Assembly (NCBI RefSeq): GCF_003339505.1
Contig: NZ_QPIW01000031.1
Coordinates: 16,868 to 80,867, forward strand
DNA from: Runella aurantiaca
GTDB taxonomy: Bacteria > Bacteroidota > Bacteroidia > Cytophagales > Spirosomataceae
Reading direction: 5' to 3'
DNA: 64,000 bases
Within the stretch, counting starts at the first letter, position 1; each line of letters starts with the position of its first letter. Under the pieces are notes generated by a model, which worked only from the letters and a program-made list of their open reading frames with translations, was not told the origin of the DNA and did no database searches. Below, piece by piece: positions 1-10,400 of this stretch. Position numbers and translations under genes: made by a program.

Positions 1-1723
1 CTTTTTTCTCCCATGTAATCGACACTTTCACCGAAGTGATTAAACCGCCCAAGCCCGCGGCATTTACGCTTGGATCATCGCCGTTTTTACTAAATCCGTC
101 ATAACCAACGGTCGGTCCGTTATACGTAAAAGTCGTAGGGCCTGCGTAGTTGCAGTCAGCCGCATTGGCCAACAATCCGTTTCCGATGGTTAAAGGCGTA
201 CAATAAGAGACCTCTTTGTTGGTTACACTCGGGGCCGCTGTAGCGAGCGTATTGTATCTTACCTTAACCGTACCCGAATTGATAACGCATTGCTGTTTTG
301 AAATTGTTACCTGATAGTCATTGGCGGTATTGACTACCAACGAATCAGCGACATTCGTGGTTTCTGCCCCATTCACCCGCCATTGATAACTTAGGCCCGG
401 GCCAGTATTGGCCGACAACGTAACCGATTCACCCTCACAAAGATACGTTGAGCCATTAGCCATAATCGTTGCCGAAAATATCCCCTGTGTGGAGCACGAA
501 ATCGCCTTCAACAAGTTGATTCTACCTGCCCCTAAAAGCCCAATTTGGGTAGGATTAGCCGCGTCGATGTTATCCGCGGTATTGACTAAAATACTTTCAA
601 GCTCCGCAGAAGTCAACGAAGGGGAGCACGACCAAATATAACCTAATACACTCGCCACCAACGGGGTAGCCATCGACGTACCATTAAAAGAGGCGTATTC
701 ATCAGTGGGCACTGTACTTAAAATACCGCGCCCCGGTGCCGAAATATCCACCCAAGAACCATAGGTAGAAAACGAACTGCGCTTATCGTCGGCATCAAGG
801 CTGGCAACCGAAATCACATGCGTATACGCCGCTGGAAAACTTTCCACATCGTTGTTGTTGTTTCCTGCCGCCGCCACAATCACAATCCCTTTTGAATGCA
901 CATAGTCAATCACTTCTTGCTCGGCCTGCGAATACCCCGCCCCGCCCCATGAGAGGCTGATGATTTGGGCCCCATTGTCGGCCGCCCAAGTGATACCCTC
1001 AAATCCGTTGTAGATTCCCAGCGGACTTCCGCCGTCAGGTGTAGCTTTTACGGGCAAAATCTTGATTCGGTTGTTTGAGGCCGACGCTATTCCTATCGTA
1101 TTATTACTCACGGCGCTGAGGATTCCCGCCACGTGCGTACCGTGGCTAAAGCTGGTATTGGGAGGATTGGGGTTATTGTCGTTATCTGACAAATCAAACC
1201 CTGGGAGCATATTCGCCTGTAAGTCAACGTGGTTTGTTTGAATGGCATTGTCTACCACCGCCACCACAATATTTGTATCACCAGCATTTACATCCCAAGC
1301 TTCAAATGCTTTGATTTTGGTTAAAGACCATTGTGCCGCCACAATCGAGTCATTGGGCGTAGCGATGATTGTACGAAAAGGCACTTTCTCAACGTATTCA
1401 ACCTCGGGATTTTGCTTGAGCAAATCAATCAGCTCATCTATTTTATCTGGTTTTTTTACGGTAAGACGGTATATTTTTTGAAGTTTTTCAGAACCCGTGG
1501 TGAAGAATGCACGACTCATTTTTGTCAGGACAAAATCCGTAGAAAAATCCTTTAAAAAAGGGAGTTCCCTCTCGAAATTGACCGTAGCCGTCAAAGTTCC
1601 GACGGGCTTTTTAGTAACTTTTAGGTATATTTCTCCATCAATAAAATCTTTGTTAATTTTCTGACCAAATGAAAAATGAGAAAAAAGAAGGCTAAAAAAA
1701 AGCAACTGAACACGCCTTGTCAT
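1..1723 (-). CDS. Secreted subtilisin-like serine protease (S8), partial at left edge
   Basis: Reading the minus strand from ATG 1723-1721 gives an open frame that leaves the window. It begins with a signal peptide (MTRRVQLLFFSLLFSHFSFG) and an inhibitor-like propeptide of about 120 residues. The S8 catalytic triad is visible: Asp in VVAVVDNAIQTNH, His in SHGTHVAGI, Ser in NGTSMATPL, plus the oxyanion Asn in VAAAGNNN. After the protease domain comes an Ig/PKD-like segment (GESVTLSANTG, then YQWRVNG), common in secreted Bacteroidota proteases, which often end in a type IX secretion domain. That C-terminus lies outside the window, so the secretion route is unknown. Protease call is firm; substrate unknown. 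Confidence 0.9.
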   Translation of the reverse strand, partial: MTRRVQLLFFSLLFSHFSFGQKINKDFIDGEIYLKVTKKPVGTLTATVNFERELPFLKDFSTDFVLTKMSRAFFTTGSEKLQKIYRLTVKKPDKIDELIDLLKQNPEVEYVEKVPFRTIIATPNDSIVAAQWSLTKIKAFEAWDVNAGDTNIVVAVVDNAIQTNHVDLQANMLPGFDLSDNDNNPNPPNTSFSHGTHVAGILSAVSNNTIGIASASNNRIKILPVKATPDGGSPLGIYNGFEGITWAADNGAQIISLSWGGAGYSQAEQEVIDYVHSKGIVIVAAAGNNNNDVESFPAAYTHVISVASLDADDKRSSFSTYGSWVDISAPGRGILSTVPTDEYASFNGTSMATPLVASVLGYIWSCSPSLTSAELESILVNTADNIDAANPTQIGLLGAGRINLLKAISCSTQGIFSATIMANGSTYLCEGESVTLSANTGPGLSYQWRVNGAETTNVADSLVVNTANDYQVTISKQQCVINSGTVKVRYNTLATAAPSVTNKEVSYCTPLTIGNGLLANAADCNYAGPTTFTYNGPTVGYDGFSKNGDDPSVNAAGLGGLITSVKVSITWEKK

Positions 1724-1833
1724 ACCGCACTGATTTTTGGATGCTGTTAAAATGTAATATTTGACCAAGACGAAGTTAGAGAAAAACAATCATTTTCTAC
1801 TTTCTTTCCTCCAACTTAACCCTTATCGGCTTT

Positions 1834-2895
1834 TTAACTAAGCCCCAACCCCACCTTTCTGGTCAATTTCAAACATCCATTTTCTAAGATAAATCCGCCA
1901 CTTACCACATCTTCGGCCAAGTCAAAACTACCATCCAAATCAAGGTAACGGGTGTTGGAACAGGCAAATGCCGCGTGGAGCGCCGCCGCAATGCTCACGA
2001 TGCTTTCGTCATTGCAACCCCAAAAAAGGTCGATACCAGCGTGTTGGGCAATGTTAGCAATTTCCAACGCGCTGATGATTCCACCGCATTTCATGAGTTT
2101 GATATTAAAACTACCAAAAGGCTGTGGTTGCTGCGCCAATTGCAACGCATAATGCGCATCTTTGAGGGATTCGTCGGCCGTTAAAATCCGCCTTTCTTCT
2201 TCTTTCAAAACCAGCAACTCTAGCTCTTTTCCAACCAACAAAGGCTGCTCAATCAACTCTAAATCAACGGATTGCATAGCATTCAAAAACTTTTGTAAAT
2301 CAACCAATGCGTAACCTTGATTGGCATCGACTCTGATTTTGATTTTGTTTTGAAAACGTTCGTTCAATTTCAAAACCCGTTCAATATCTTGCTCTACGTT
2401 CTCGCCCGTTTTTACTTTCAGCACTTTGAAGCCAAGTCTGACGTATTCCGCTGCCTCTCTGAGCGTATCCTCCACCGACATGATTCCGATGGTCACGGAT
2501 GTAGGGAGCTGCGTTATTTTTTGGCCGTAAAACTCCACCACCGGGATTCCTAAAAATTGCCCGAAGGCATCGTGTAGGGCAATATCAAGGGCGGCCTGCG
2601 TACCGGGCAACTGCGGAAAATGGCGTTTTACTTCGTCAATTAATTGCCTAAAATGCCGAATATCCCGTCCTACGAGGTTTTCAAAAAAGGCAGATTGACA
2701 GTTTTTAAAAGTCTGTTTGCAGGTTTCTCCCACTACCTCTTCTGCGGGGCTTGCTGCACCCTTGCCCACCATGCCGTTTTCTAGCTCTACTTCCAAAAAC
2801 ACATTTTCTACGTCCGAAAACGTATACCCCGCAATACTGTAAGGCTTGCTCAAAGCTAGATTTTTCAGATAAGCACGAATCGATTTTATTTTCAT
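1834..2895 (-). CDS. Enolase-superfamily dipeptide epimerase / N-acyl amino acid racemase (DgcA- or YcjG-like)
   Basis: A 353-residue muconate-lactonizing-type enolase-superfamily protein. Visible active-site residues: KVK (K160, K162), metal ligands D190 (RVDANQG), E216 (LIEQP) and D241 (TADES), and K266 (IKLMKCGG). This acid/base lysine pair on opposite faces is the signature of the L-Ala-D/L-Glu epimerase and N-acyl-amino-acid racemase group. The start at MKIKSIRAYL is preferred over an ATG four codons upstream. It lies 56 bp downstream of the DUF1611 gene, the same pairing as dgcN-dgcA of D-glutamate catabolism. Epimerisation of L-Ala-D-Glu from peptidoglycan is the alternative; sequence alone does not decide. 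Confidence 0.85.
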   Translation of the reverse strand: MKIKSIRAYLKNLALSKPYSIAGYTFSDVENVFLEVELENGMVGKGAASPAEEVVGETCKQTFKNCQSAFFENLVGRDIRHFRQLIDEVKRHFPQLPGTQAALDIALHDAFGQFLGIPVVEFYGQKITQLPTSVTIGIMSVEDTLREAAEYVRLGFKVLKVKTGENVEQDIERVLKLNERFQNKIKIRVDANQGYALVDLQKFLNAMQSVDLELIEQPLLVGKELELLVLKEEERRILTADESLKDAHYALQLAQQPQPFGSFNIKLMKCGGIISALEIANIAQHAGIDLFWGCNDESIVSIAAALHAAFACSNTRYLDLDGSFDLAEDVVSGGFILENGCLKLTRKVGLGLS

Positions 2896-2951
2896 ATAAA
2901 AGCCCAAAGGTTAACGGCCTAAATCCTTCTTCATCAGCCTCGTTTGTGTCA

Positions 2952-4013
2952 TCAACGCGCTACGTTCAAGCGCGTCAATTCTTTCAAAGTTGGCATCAAT
3001 GCTTCCACCCCTTCTTCCAATGGCAACAGCACCGAAATTTGCAGCTGTTGTTCGTAATGTTTCTGGTAATCAAGCGCTTCCTGCGCTGAGCAGTCTTCCG
3101 TATTCAACGCCAAAGCAATTATTTTTGCCCCAAATTTTTCAATAATTTCCACTTCCGACTCCACACTCGGAATCCTGCCCCAATGGGGCTCGTTGTCAAA
3201 ATATTTTCGTTTGGGTGCATGAACCAAAATAACGTGTTTGGCATTTCCTGAAATCAAAAACTCCAACCCGCACGGCCCACTAGGATTGCGCAGCGACGAT
3301 TGTCCTTCCACCAAAATCAGGTCAGCATGGGTTTCTTTCCAACACGAAACAATCGCGTGTTCCACCTCGCCCGATACAAAATCGTTGAGGGTGGAGTCAA
3401 AAATAAAACCGTATTTCCCGCCTTGTAACCAGCCCGTCTGCCCCGTATAAATCATCTGGGCATTTATCCCTTGGCTTTCGCACACCTGACGAACCATCCG
3501 AGCCGTGGTACGTTTTCCCAGCGCACAATCCATGCCGATGACCGCAATTATTGGGGCCTTTACGTCATAAATTTCTCCCGTCCAGAAGTGTAAATCTTGG
3601 CGAGATTTGGGTTTACGAACGTCAATCAACTGCACTTGATGTTGCGCCGCCAGCGCCACAAGTTCAGGTTTTTCGCTCAAGTATTCGTGGAGTCCATTGA
3701 CGATGGAAATCTGCTGTTGGATAGCTTCTTTTATAATATTCAACATGTTTTCGGGCAAAACACCGCCCACCGTTGCCACTCCAACAATCAGATAATCAAC
3801 CTGTTTCAACTGAGCAAGTGCACTCAAAAGTGAATCGAAAATGGGGATATTTCTGGCTTTTCCGTCCAGCACGTCGCCTGCGTCGCGGCCCGCCGTGGGT
3901 GGGTCAATTACCCCGACGATTTCATAACGCTCCGTACCCCGAATTAAGCCGTGGGCCGTTTTGGCATCGTTGGTAGTGAGCAGGCCGTTGGTTAAAATAA
4001 TAGCTTTGTTCAT
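2952..4013 (-). CDS. DUF1611 P-loop protein (DgcN-like)
   Basis: A 353-residue DUF1611 protein. The N-terminal half is Rossmann-like (residues 1-150); a variant Walker A motif, GMDCALGKRTT, sits at residues 160-170 and opens a P-loop domain. DUF1611 proteins were long uncharacterised. As I recall, the Pseudoalteromonas member DgcN was reported to N-acetylate D-glutamate, with the neighbouring racemase DgcA converting N-acetyl-D-Glu to the L form. The adjacent epimerase gene (1834-2895) reproduces that arrangement. Function here is inferred from family and neighbourhood; a general role in D-amino acid or peptidoglycan-peptide metabolism is safer. Confidence 0.8.
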   Translation of the reverse strand: MNKAIILTNGLLTTNDAKTAHGLIRGTERYEIVGVIDPPTAGRDAGDVLDGKARNIPIFDSLLSALAQLKQVDYLIVGVATVGGVLPENMLNIIKEAIQQQISIVNGLHEYLSEKPELVALAAQHQVQLIDVRKPKSRQDLHFWTGEIYDVKAPIIAVIGMDCALGKRTTARMVRQVCESQGINAQMIYTGQTGWLQGGKYGFIFDSTLNDFVSGEVEHAIVSCWKETHADLILVEGQSSLRNPSGPCGLEFLISGNAKHVILVHAPKRKYFDNEPHWGRIPSVESEVEIIEKFGAKIIALALNTEDCSAQEALDYQKHYEQQLQISVLLPLEEGVEALMPTLKELTRLNVAR

Positions 4014-4067
4014 GGTGTGTACCTTTTTTTATAACCTTAAACAAGGACGTTTAGGCTTTGTTGATTG

Positions 4068-6596
4068 CTATTTTCTTTTGATAAATACCCCAGGGAATTT
4101 ACCCGTGGTTTTCTGCGACTCATAAACGAGTTGGCCGTTGACCCACACTTTTTCAATCCCCGACGAAAGCGCGGTAGGGTTTTGAATATTGGCGTTGTCT
4201 TTCACGGTTTCGGGGTTTAGCAGCACCAAATCGGCATAGTACCCCCATTGTACAATTCCACGGTCAGTAATTCCTAGATGCTCCGCCGTTAGCCCCGTCA
4301 TTTTATGAATGGCGGTTTCTAAAGGCATGATTTTTTTGTCGCGTACGTACATTCCTAAAACCCTCGTAAAAGCCCCATGCCCACGGGGATGCCCACGCCA
4401 TGCGCCATCGGAACAGATATTTGTGTGCGACCAACTCAGGAAATCCGCAATGTCAGACTCATCCATCGACTTGCCCATAATTGCCTCAATTCCACCCTCA
4501 TAATCTGGATTTTTCTCCTCAAACTCAGCCGCTTGTGCAATCAAAGTCATCAAGGTTTGGGCGGGTTTTTCTTGGCGAAGCGTGGCAATTTGAGAAAGGG
4601 TTTTGCCCGCGTAATCTTTATTGGGTGCAAACCGCACGACAACCGATTTTTTGGGGTCACACAGTTGGGTTACGGCAAACTCAGCACTTGCACTATTTGT
4701 ATAATCTCGATTGGGAAAAAGCACCCGCAACGTGGAGTTCCAAAAATCGTACGGGTAACAATCGGCCGTGATGTTTACGCCTTGGGAGCGGGCTTTTTGG
4801 AGCTTGCCCAACAGCGCCGACGCGCTTCCCCATTGGTCACGTTTGGCAATTTTGATGTGCGAAATCTGCACGGGCATTTTCGTTTGTTTACCGATTTCAA
4901 TGATTTCGTCAATGGCTTCATCGAGATTAATATCCTCGCTTCTGATGTGGCTCATGTACCGTCCACCCGACTCCGCCGCTACTTTAGCCAATTCCAATAC
5001 TTCGTCTCGATTGGAAAAAAAAGCCGACTCATATTCCAACCCCGTCGCCAATCCCAGCGAGCCTTTTTTCATTTCGTCGCGCAGCAAAATCTTCATCTTT
5101 TCTACCTCCTCTGGCTTGGCAGTTCGGTATAAACTCTTGACTCCCATCGCTTTGGTCCGCAATGTAGAATGTCCCGTATAACTGGCGACGTTGATGGCAA
5201 CAGGCCGTTTTTTGAAAAAACTTTGTATCGTATCCATCGGCGTACTACCACCGTCTTGCCCAGTTACAATCGTCGTAACTCCCTGATTAAGTGCCGCAAT
5301 CGCATCGGGATGTTCTTCTAAACCGCCAAAATGGTGACTGTGGCTGTCAATAAAACCGGGCGCGAGCGTCATTCCTTTTCCATCGGTCACGGATTCGTTG
5401 GGGAATGGCATTAAATCACCGATTTCCCATATCTTGTCGTCTCTCAATCGTACAGCCGTTTGCCGGCTGGCAGCGCCCGTTCCATCAATGAGTTTAATGT
5501 TCGAAATCAGTTGTGTTTGAGGAAGTTTAGGGAGTTTATCCGCCAGAATATCTCTTACAATTCTAATGGCCGTTACATCGGTAGAATTGGTCAGAACAAT
5601 AATGGTTTGTTTCTTTTCTACATTTCGAACAATCACGTTCAAAAAACCGACCCAACCTCCCGTGTGCGACAATAATTTACCTTCTTCTTCTATTTTCCAG
5701 CCGAATCCGTAAGGGTAAGTCGTACCGTTGTTGAGTTTAACGGGCGTAATTGCCTCCTGCCACGTAGCGAGGCTGACCAGTTTTTGAGTATACAAGGCTT
5801 GGTCCCATTTCAGTAAATCTTCGACCGAAGAATACACATTGCCATCACCAACAACTCCATCCAAACGTATTAAATCATTGGGCACATTCTGTCCGTTTTT
5901 TCGCTGATAACCCATTACCCGATTGACGGGTGATTGCTTCATACGCAGGCAATAAATGTAGGTATCATTCATACCCAACGACCTTGTAATCTGCTGTTTA
6001 AAAAAATCTTCAATGGGCATACCCGCCGCTTTTTCAATCACCGAAGCCAGAATGACGTAACCGGTATTATTGTACTCCCATTTTTCTCCTGCTTCAAAAT
6101 CGACGTTGGGTTGATGGGTTTTCAACAGCTGAAGCAGCTTTTCGTTGGTCAGCGTATCCAGCGTATTGTTGTGTTTCTGGGCCAACTCAAAATATTCGGG
6201 CAGGCCGCTCGTGTGGGTAAGCAGGTGCCGAATGCTTATTTTTTTGTAGGGAAAATCGGGTAAATGTTGCTGCACCTTATCGTCAAATTGTAGTTTCCCT
6301 TGCTCTTTCAACATCATGACCATCATCGCCATAAATTGCTTCGAAATCGAGGCCAAATTGAAGGATGACGTTGTTTGGAGGGGTGCCTGCGTGGTCAAAT
6401 TGGCGATGCCAATCGCTTTTTTGTACACAATTTTTCCATTTTCGGCCACCAAAACCGCCCCGCTAAACGACGCTCGTTGGTGCAAAATCGTCAATGCCGA
6501 ATCCAACGTTTTCAATTTTGAAGAGCTGTATTGAGCGTAAGAAAACTGAATACTCAACAGCACACAGAGTACCGAAAAGAATCGTTTGGCTGCCAT
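4068..6596 (-). CDS. Fused serine hydrolase (beta-lactamase/DD-peptidase fold) and N-acyl-D-amino-acid deacylase
   Basis: An 842-residue exported two-enzyme fusion. Signal peptide at 1-21. Residues about 30-350 are a class C beta-lactamase-like serine hydrolase: SxxK at S83-K86 (SISK) and a YxN motif in WEYNNTGY. From about 360 to the end is a D-aminoacylase amidohydrolase: HxH in GFIDSHSHH, then GLEYESAFF, SHIRSE, QISHIK and the late metal ligand in ICSDGAWRGH. Such proteins cleave D-amino-acid-containing peptides and N-acyl-D-amino acids. The gene is 54 bp upstream of DUF1611 and the epimerase, suggesting one operon that liberates, deacylates and epimerises D-amino acids. No frameshift joins the halves; the fusion looks genuine. 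Confidence 0.85.
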   Translation of the reverse strand: MAAKRFFSVLCVLLSIQFSYAQYSSSKLKTLDSALTILHQRASFSGAVLVAENGKIVYKKAIGIANLTTQAPLQTTSSFNLASISKQFMAMMVMMLKEQGKLQFDDKVQQHLPDFPYKKISIRHLLTHTSGLPEYFELAQKHNNTLDTLTNEKLLQLLKTHQPNVDFEAGEKWEYNNTGYVILASVIEKAAGMPIEDFFKQQITRSLGMNDTYIYCLRMKQSPVNRVMGYQRKNGQNVPNDLIRLDGVVGDGNVYSSVEDLLKWDQALYTQKLVSLATWQEAITPVKLNNGTTYPYGFGWKIEEEGKLLSHTGGWVGFLNVIVRNVEKKQTIIVLTNSTDVTAIRIVRDILADKLPKLPQTQLISNIKLIDGTGAASRQTAVRLRDDKIWEIGDLMPFPNESVTDGKGMTLAPGFIDSHSHHFGGLEEHPDAIAALNQGVTTIVTGQDGGSTPMDTIQSFFKKRPVAINVASYTGHSTLRTKAMGVKSLYRTAKPEEVEKMKILLRDEMKKGSLGLATGLEYESAFFSNRDEVLELAKVAAESGGRYMSHIRSEDINLDEAIDEIIEIGKQTKMPVQISHIKIAKRDQWGSASALLGKLQKARSQGVNITADCYPYDFWNSTLRVLFPNRDYTNSASAEFAVTQLCDPKKSVVVRFAPNKDYAGKTLSQIATLRQEKPAQTLMTLIAQAAEFEEKNPDYEGGIEAIMGKSMDESDIADFLSWSHTNICSDGAWRGHPRGHGAFTRVLGMYVRDKKIMPLETAIHKMTGLTAEHLGITDRGIVQWGYYADLVLLNPETVKDNANIQNPTALSSGIEKVWVNGQLVYESQKTTGKFPGVFIKRK

Positions 6597-6711
6597 AAAA
6601 TTGGGGTTGAAAATTTCGATAAAAGATTCAGGAAGTAGTTGGCAAATCGGAAATATGCCTGCCGTTTGATTCTTATTAATGTTGATGAAGTGTGGACGAA
6701 AATAGTTTTTT

Positions 6712-6729
6712 ATTCTTTAAACAAAGAAT
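6712..6729. promoter_or_regulatory. Inverted repeat between the divergent deacylase and Lrp genes
   Basis: ATTCTTT and AAAGAAT arms of 7 bp separated by AAAC form a perfect AT-rich dyad in the 219-bp divergent region. Lrp/AsnC regulators bind AT-rich dyads of about this size, so this is a candidate operator for the neighbouring regulator. The assignment is positional only. Confidence 0.35.
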
Positions 6730-6815
6730 TTATTAGTTACAAAAAATAGTATGTCATAAAAAATAAGCATATTTTGCTTTAAATAAAGTCAAATACCCCA
6801 TCCCAAAAGGAAATT

Positions 6816-7268
6816 ATGCTTGACGAAACTGACCTCCGTATTTTGGCGCTGTTGCAACAAAACGCCAAGTTGACCATCAAAGAATTGGCCGAAGCCCTTC
6901 ACCTGACTACCTCCCCCGTTTTTGAACGTATCAAACGCTTGGAAAAAGAAGGCTACATCAATAATTATGTGGCATTGGTCAACCCCGAAAAAGTAGGGCG
7001 CGGACAAGTAGTGTTTTGCAACGTTTCGATGCCCGTTTATACCACCGAAAACATCGAAACATTTGAGAAAATTGTCCGTCAGATGCCGCAGGTAATGGAA
7101 TGTTATCATTTGGCGGGAATGGTTGATTATCAACTAAAAGTCCTCGTCAGAGACATCAAAGAATACGACAGTTTCCTGAAAACATTCGCCGAAATACCGA
7201 TGGTAAAAGTCCACAGCAGTGTGGTGGTATTGCACGATGTGAAATACTCCACCGAAGTGCCGCTATAG
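6816..7268 (+). CDS. Lrp/AsnC family transcriptional regulator
   Basis: A 150-residue Lrp/AsnC protein: N-terminal winged helix-turn-helix (residues 1-60; LDETDLRILALLQQNAKLT, then the recognition helix around SPVFERIKRL) and a C-terminal RAM ligand-binding domain (residues 65-145, GMVDYQLKVLVRDIKEYD). The family senses amino acids and often controls the divergent gene. Here the divergent gene is the D-aminoacylase fusion at 6596, so local control of that operon by an amino acid effector is the natural inference. Length is typical. Confidence 0.93.
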   Translation: MLDETDLRILALLQQNAKLTIKELAEALHLTTSPVFERIKRLEKEGYINNYVALVNPEKVGRGQVVFCNVSMPVYTTENIETFEKIVRQMPQVMECYHLAGMVDYQLKVLVRDIKEYDSFLKTFAEIPMVKVHSSVVVLHDVKYSTEVPL

Positions 7269-7371
7269 GAAAAATAATGGCTTTTATTTTAAATGAACCC
7301 GCCGAGCTAGTACATTATCCAAAGCATTGCATCATCTTTTCAGTAAATAACTGCACTTTTTTACGCCTCCC

Positions 7372-7402
7372 TTTTTTTCAACACTTTTCCAAAGTAGATT
7401 TG
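7372..7402 (+). promoter_or_regulatory. Bacteroidota-type promoter for the amidohydrolase operon
   Basis: TTTT, a 19-bp spacer, then TAGATTTG at 7395-7402. This differs from TTTG-N19-TAnnTTTG by one base in the -33 box and lies 34 bp before the start codon at 7437. Confidence 0.6.
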
Positions 7403-7436
7403 GAAACCGTAACCTAATCTAAATCCGTATCACTTC

Positions 7437-10400
7437 ATGAAAAAACTGATTACACTTCTCATCACAGTATCGGTATGTACGTCCATTTGGGCCCAAACGC
7501 CCACTTTTCCGCGCAACGGCGTTTATGACGAGCGCCCCGAATTGTACGCTTTCACCAATGCCACCATTTACATTGACGCGCGCAACGTACTCGAAAATGG
7601 GACTTTACTCATCAAAAATGGCGTCATCGTTGGCGTGGGCAAAGACCTCCAAATTCCAAACGGAACCGTCGTAAACGACCTCAAAGGCAAGCGCATCTAT
7701 CCCGCCCTGATTGACATGGAATCGGACTACGGAATGCCCGAAGTCAAACGCACCCAAGGTGGCGGACGCGGCACTCCGCAGCAGATTGAATCCAACAAAA
7801 AAGGCGCTTACGGCTGGAATCAAGCCCTTAATCCCGAAACGGAAGCAGGGAAATTATTTACCGTCAACAATGCCAAAGCCGATGAAATGCGCAAATTGGG
7901 CTTTGCCACGGTGCTCACTCACCACCACGACGGCATCGTACGCGGTAGCGGCGCACTCGTAACATTGGCTACCGATAGCGAAAACAGCGTCATTATTCGT
8001 AGCCCCGTTTCGGCCCATTTATCGTTCAGCAAAGGCTCTTCTGGTCAACAATATCCCAACTCACCCATGGGTGCGATGGCGTTGTTGCGCCAAACCTACT
8101 ACGATGCCGAATGGTATAAAAATGCGGGCAAAAATGTTGAATACAATATATCACTCGACGCTTTTAATGCCCTGAGCGGATTGCCAACCGTATTTGAAGC
8201 AACCGACAAATGGAGCTTGCTCCGGGCCGACAAACTAGGTAACGAATTCAAAACACAATATATTTTTCGGGGCAATGGCGATGAATACCAGCGCATTGAC
8301 GAAATAAAAGCCTCGGGGGGCACGCTCATTGTTCCGCTCAACTTTCCAGCGGCCTTCGATGTCGAAGATGTTTGGGATGCCGACAACGTGAGCCTTGCCG
8401 AAATGAAACACTGGGAAATGGCTCCCGCAAACGCGGCAGCAATCGAGAAAGCGGGCGTTAGTTTTGTACTGACTTCGGCATTGCTCAAAACAAAAACCGA
8501 ATTTTGGACCAACCTGCGCAAAGCCATCGAATACGGTTTATCAGAAACCAAAGCATTGGAAGCCCTCACGACGGTTCCTGCCCAGCTCCTCAAATGCGAC
8601 GATAAAGTAGGAAGCCTCAAAACGGGCGCTTGGGCCAATTTTATCATTACTTCGGGCAATTTGTTCAACGCCGATAATGTCATCTACGAAAACTGGATTC
8701 GGGGCAAAAAATACATCATCAATAACATCAATCAAGCCGATATTCGGGGAACGTACAACTTAAGCATGGAGGCCGAAAAAGGGAAACTAATCATCAGTGG
8801 AAAACCCGAAAAGCCTGATTATCAAATTGTGCTGAGCGATACCGTGAAAATTACGCCGAAAGTCACTTACCTCAACGACGTGATTTCACTCAATTTTCAA
8901 CCCGACAGAAAAGCCCCCAACGCAACCACCCGCCTGACGGGTTACCGGGAAGGAACGGGCTTCAAAGGAAGCGGCGAAACCGCCAAAGGCACGCCTACCA
9001 AGTGGGAGGCAGCCTTGCAGGAACCCATAAAATTGGCCGAAGCGCGCCGCGATTCGACCCGCAAACCTGCTCCGAATGTTGGAAAACCGTTGTTTCCATT
9101 TGTTGGATTTGGGAATGCTGAAAAACCAAAATCAGAAACGTTATTGATTAAAAATGCCACCGTTTGGACCAGCGACGACGCAGGGATGTTGCCCAACAGT
9201 GATGTATTGGTGGAAAACGGCAAAATTGCCCGCATTGGCAAAAACCTCTCTGCCGCCAACGCCCGCGTGATTGACGGCACAGGAAAACACCTCACGCCGG
9301 GTATCATTGACGAGCACTCGCACATCGCGCTTTTCTCCATCAATGAAGGCGGCCAATCCAGTTCCGCCGAAGTACGCATGAGCGATGTTATTAACCCCGA
9401 CGATATTAATATTTATCGCCAATTGGCGGGCGGCGTCACCATGTCACAGCTATTGCACGGCTCCGCAAATTCCATCGGTGGACAATCGGCGGTGGTGAAG
9501 TTAAAATGGGGCGGCAATGTTTCGGATATGCTACTGCCTGAAGCGCAGTTTATCAAATTTGCCTTGGGCGAAAACGTAAAACAGGCCAACAGCGGTAATC
9601 CAACGAGCCGTTATCCGCAAACGCGGATGGGTGTTGAACAGGTTTTTATGGATCATTTCACCCGCGCCCGCGAGTATGAGCGCGCCTGGGATTCCTACAA
9701 TTCCATGAAGACCAAAATTGGAATGCCCGTGCCTCGCCGTGATATTGAACTAGACGCTTTGGTTGAAATTCTTAACGCCAAGCGTTTTATCACTTGCCAC
9801 TCGTATGTGCAATCCGAAATCAACATGCTCTTGAAAGTCGCTGATTCTTTAGGCTTCAAAATCAACACGTTTACGCACATTTTGGAGGGTTATAAAGTAG
9901 CCGATAAAATGAAAAAACACGGGGCGGCAGGTTCATCCTTCGCCGACTGGTGGGCGTATAAAATGGAAGTAAAAGACGCGATTCCGTACAATGCCGCGAT
10001 TTTGACCAAAGTAGGCGTATTGACCAGTATCAACTCCGACGATGCCGAAATGGCCCGCCGCCTCAATCAGGAAGCCGCCAAAGCGGTAGAATACGGCGGC
10101 ATCGCAGAAACCGAAGCCCTCAAAATGGTGACCATCAATCCCGCCAAAATCATGCACTTGGATAAGCGTACGGGCAGCATCAAGACGGGCAAAGACGCCG
10201 ATTTGGTATTGTGGAACAACCACCCGCTTTCTATCTACGCCCGTCCTGACTATACCATTGTTGAAGGAGCGATTTACTACTCCACCGAAGGCGATGACAA
10301 ACGACGCGACGAAGTAGAAAAAGAACGCGCTCGTTTGGTACAGAAAATGATTTCTGCCAAAACGGGCGGCGCTACCGCCATCCGTCCGCCTTTCCGCCGT

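Noticed and set aside
4377..5132. Long open frame antisense to the deacylase gene
   Set aside because: It is a shadow of a GC-skewed coding region; no recognisable domain and no promoter.
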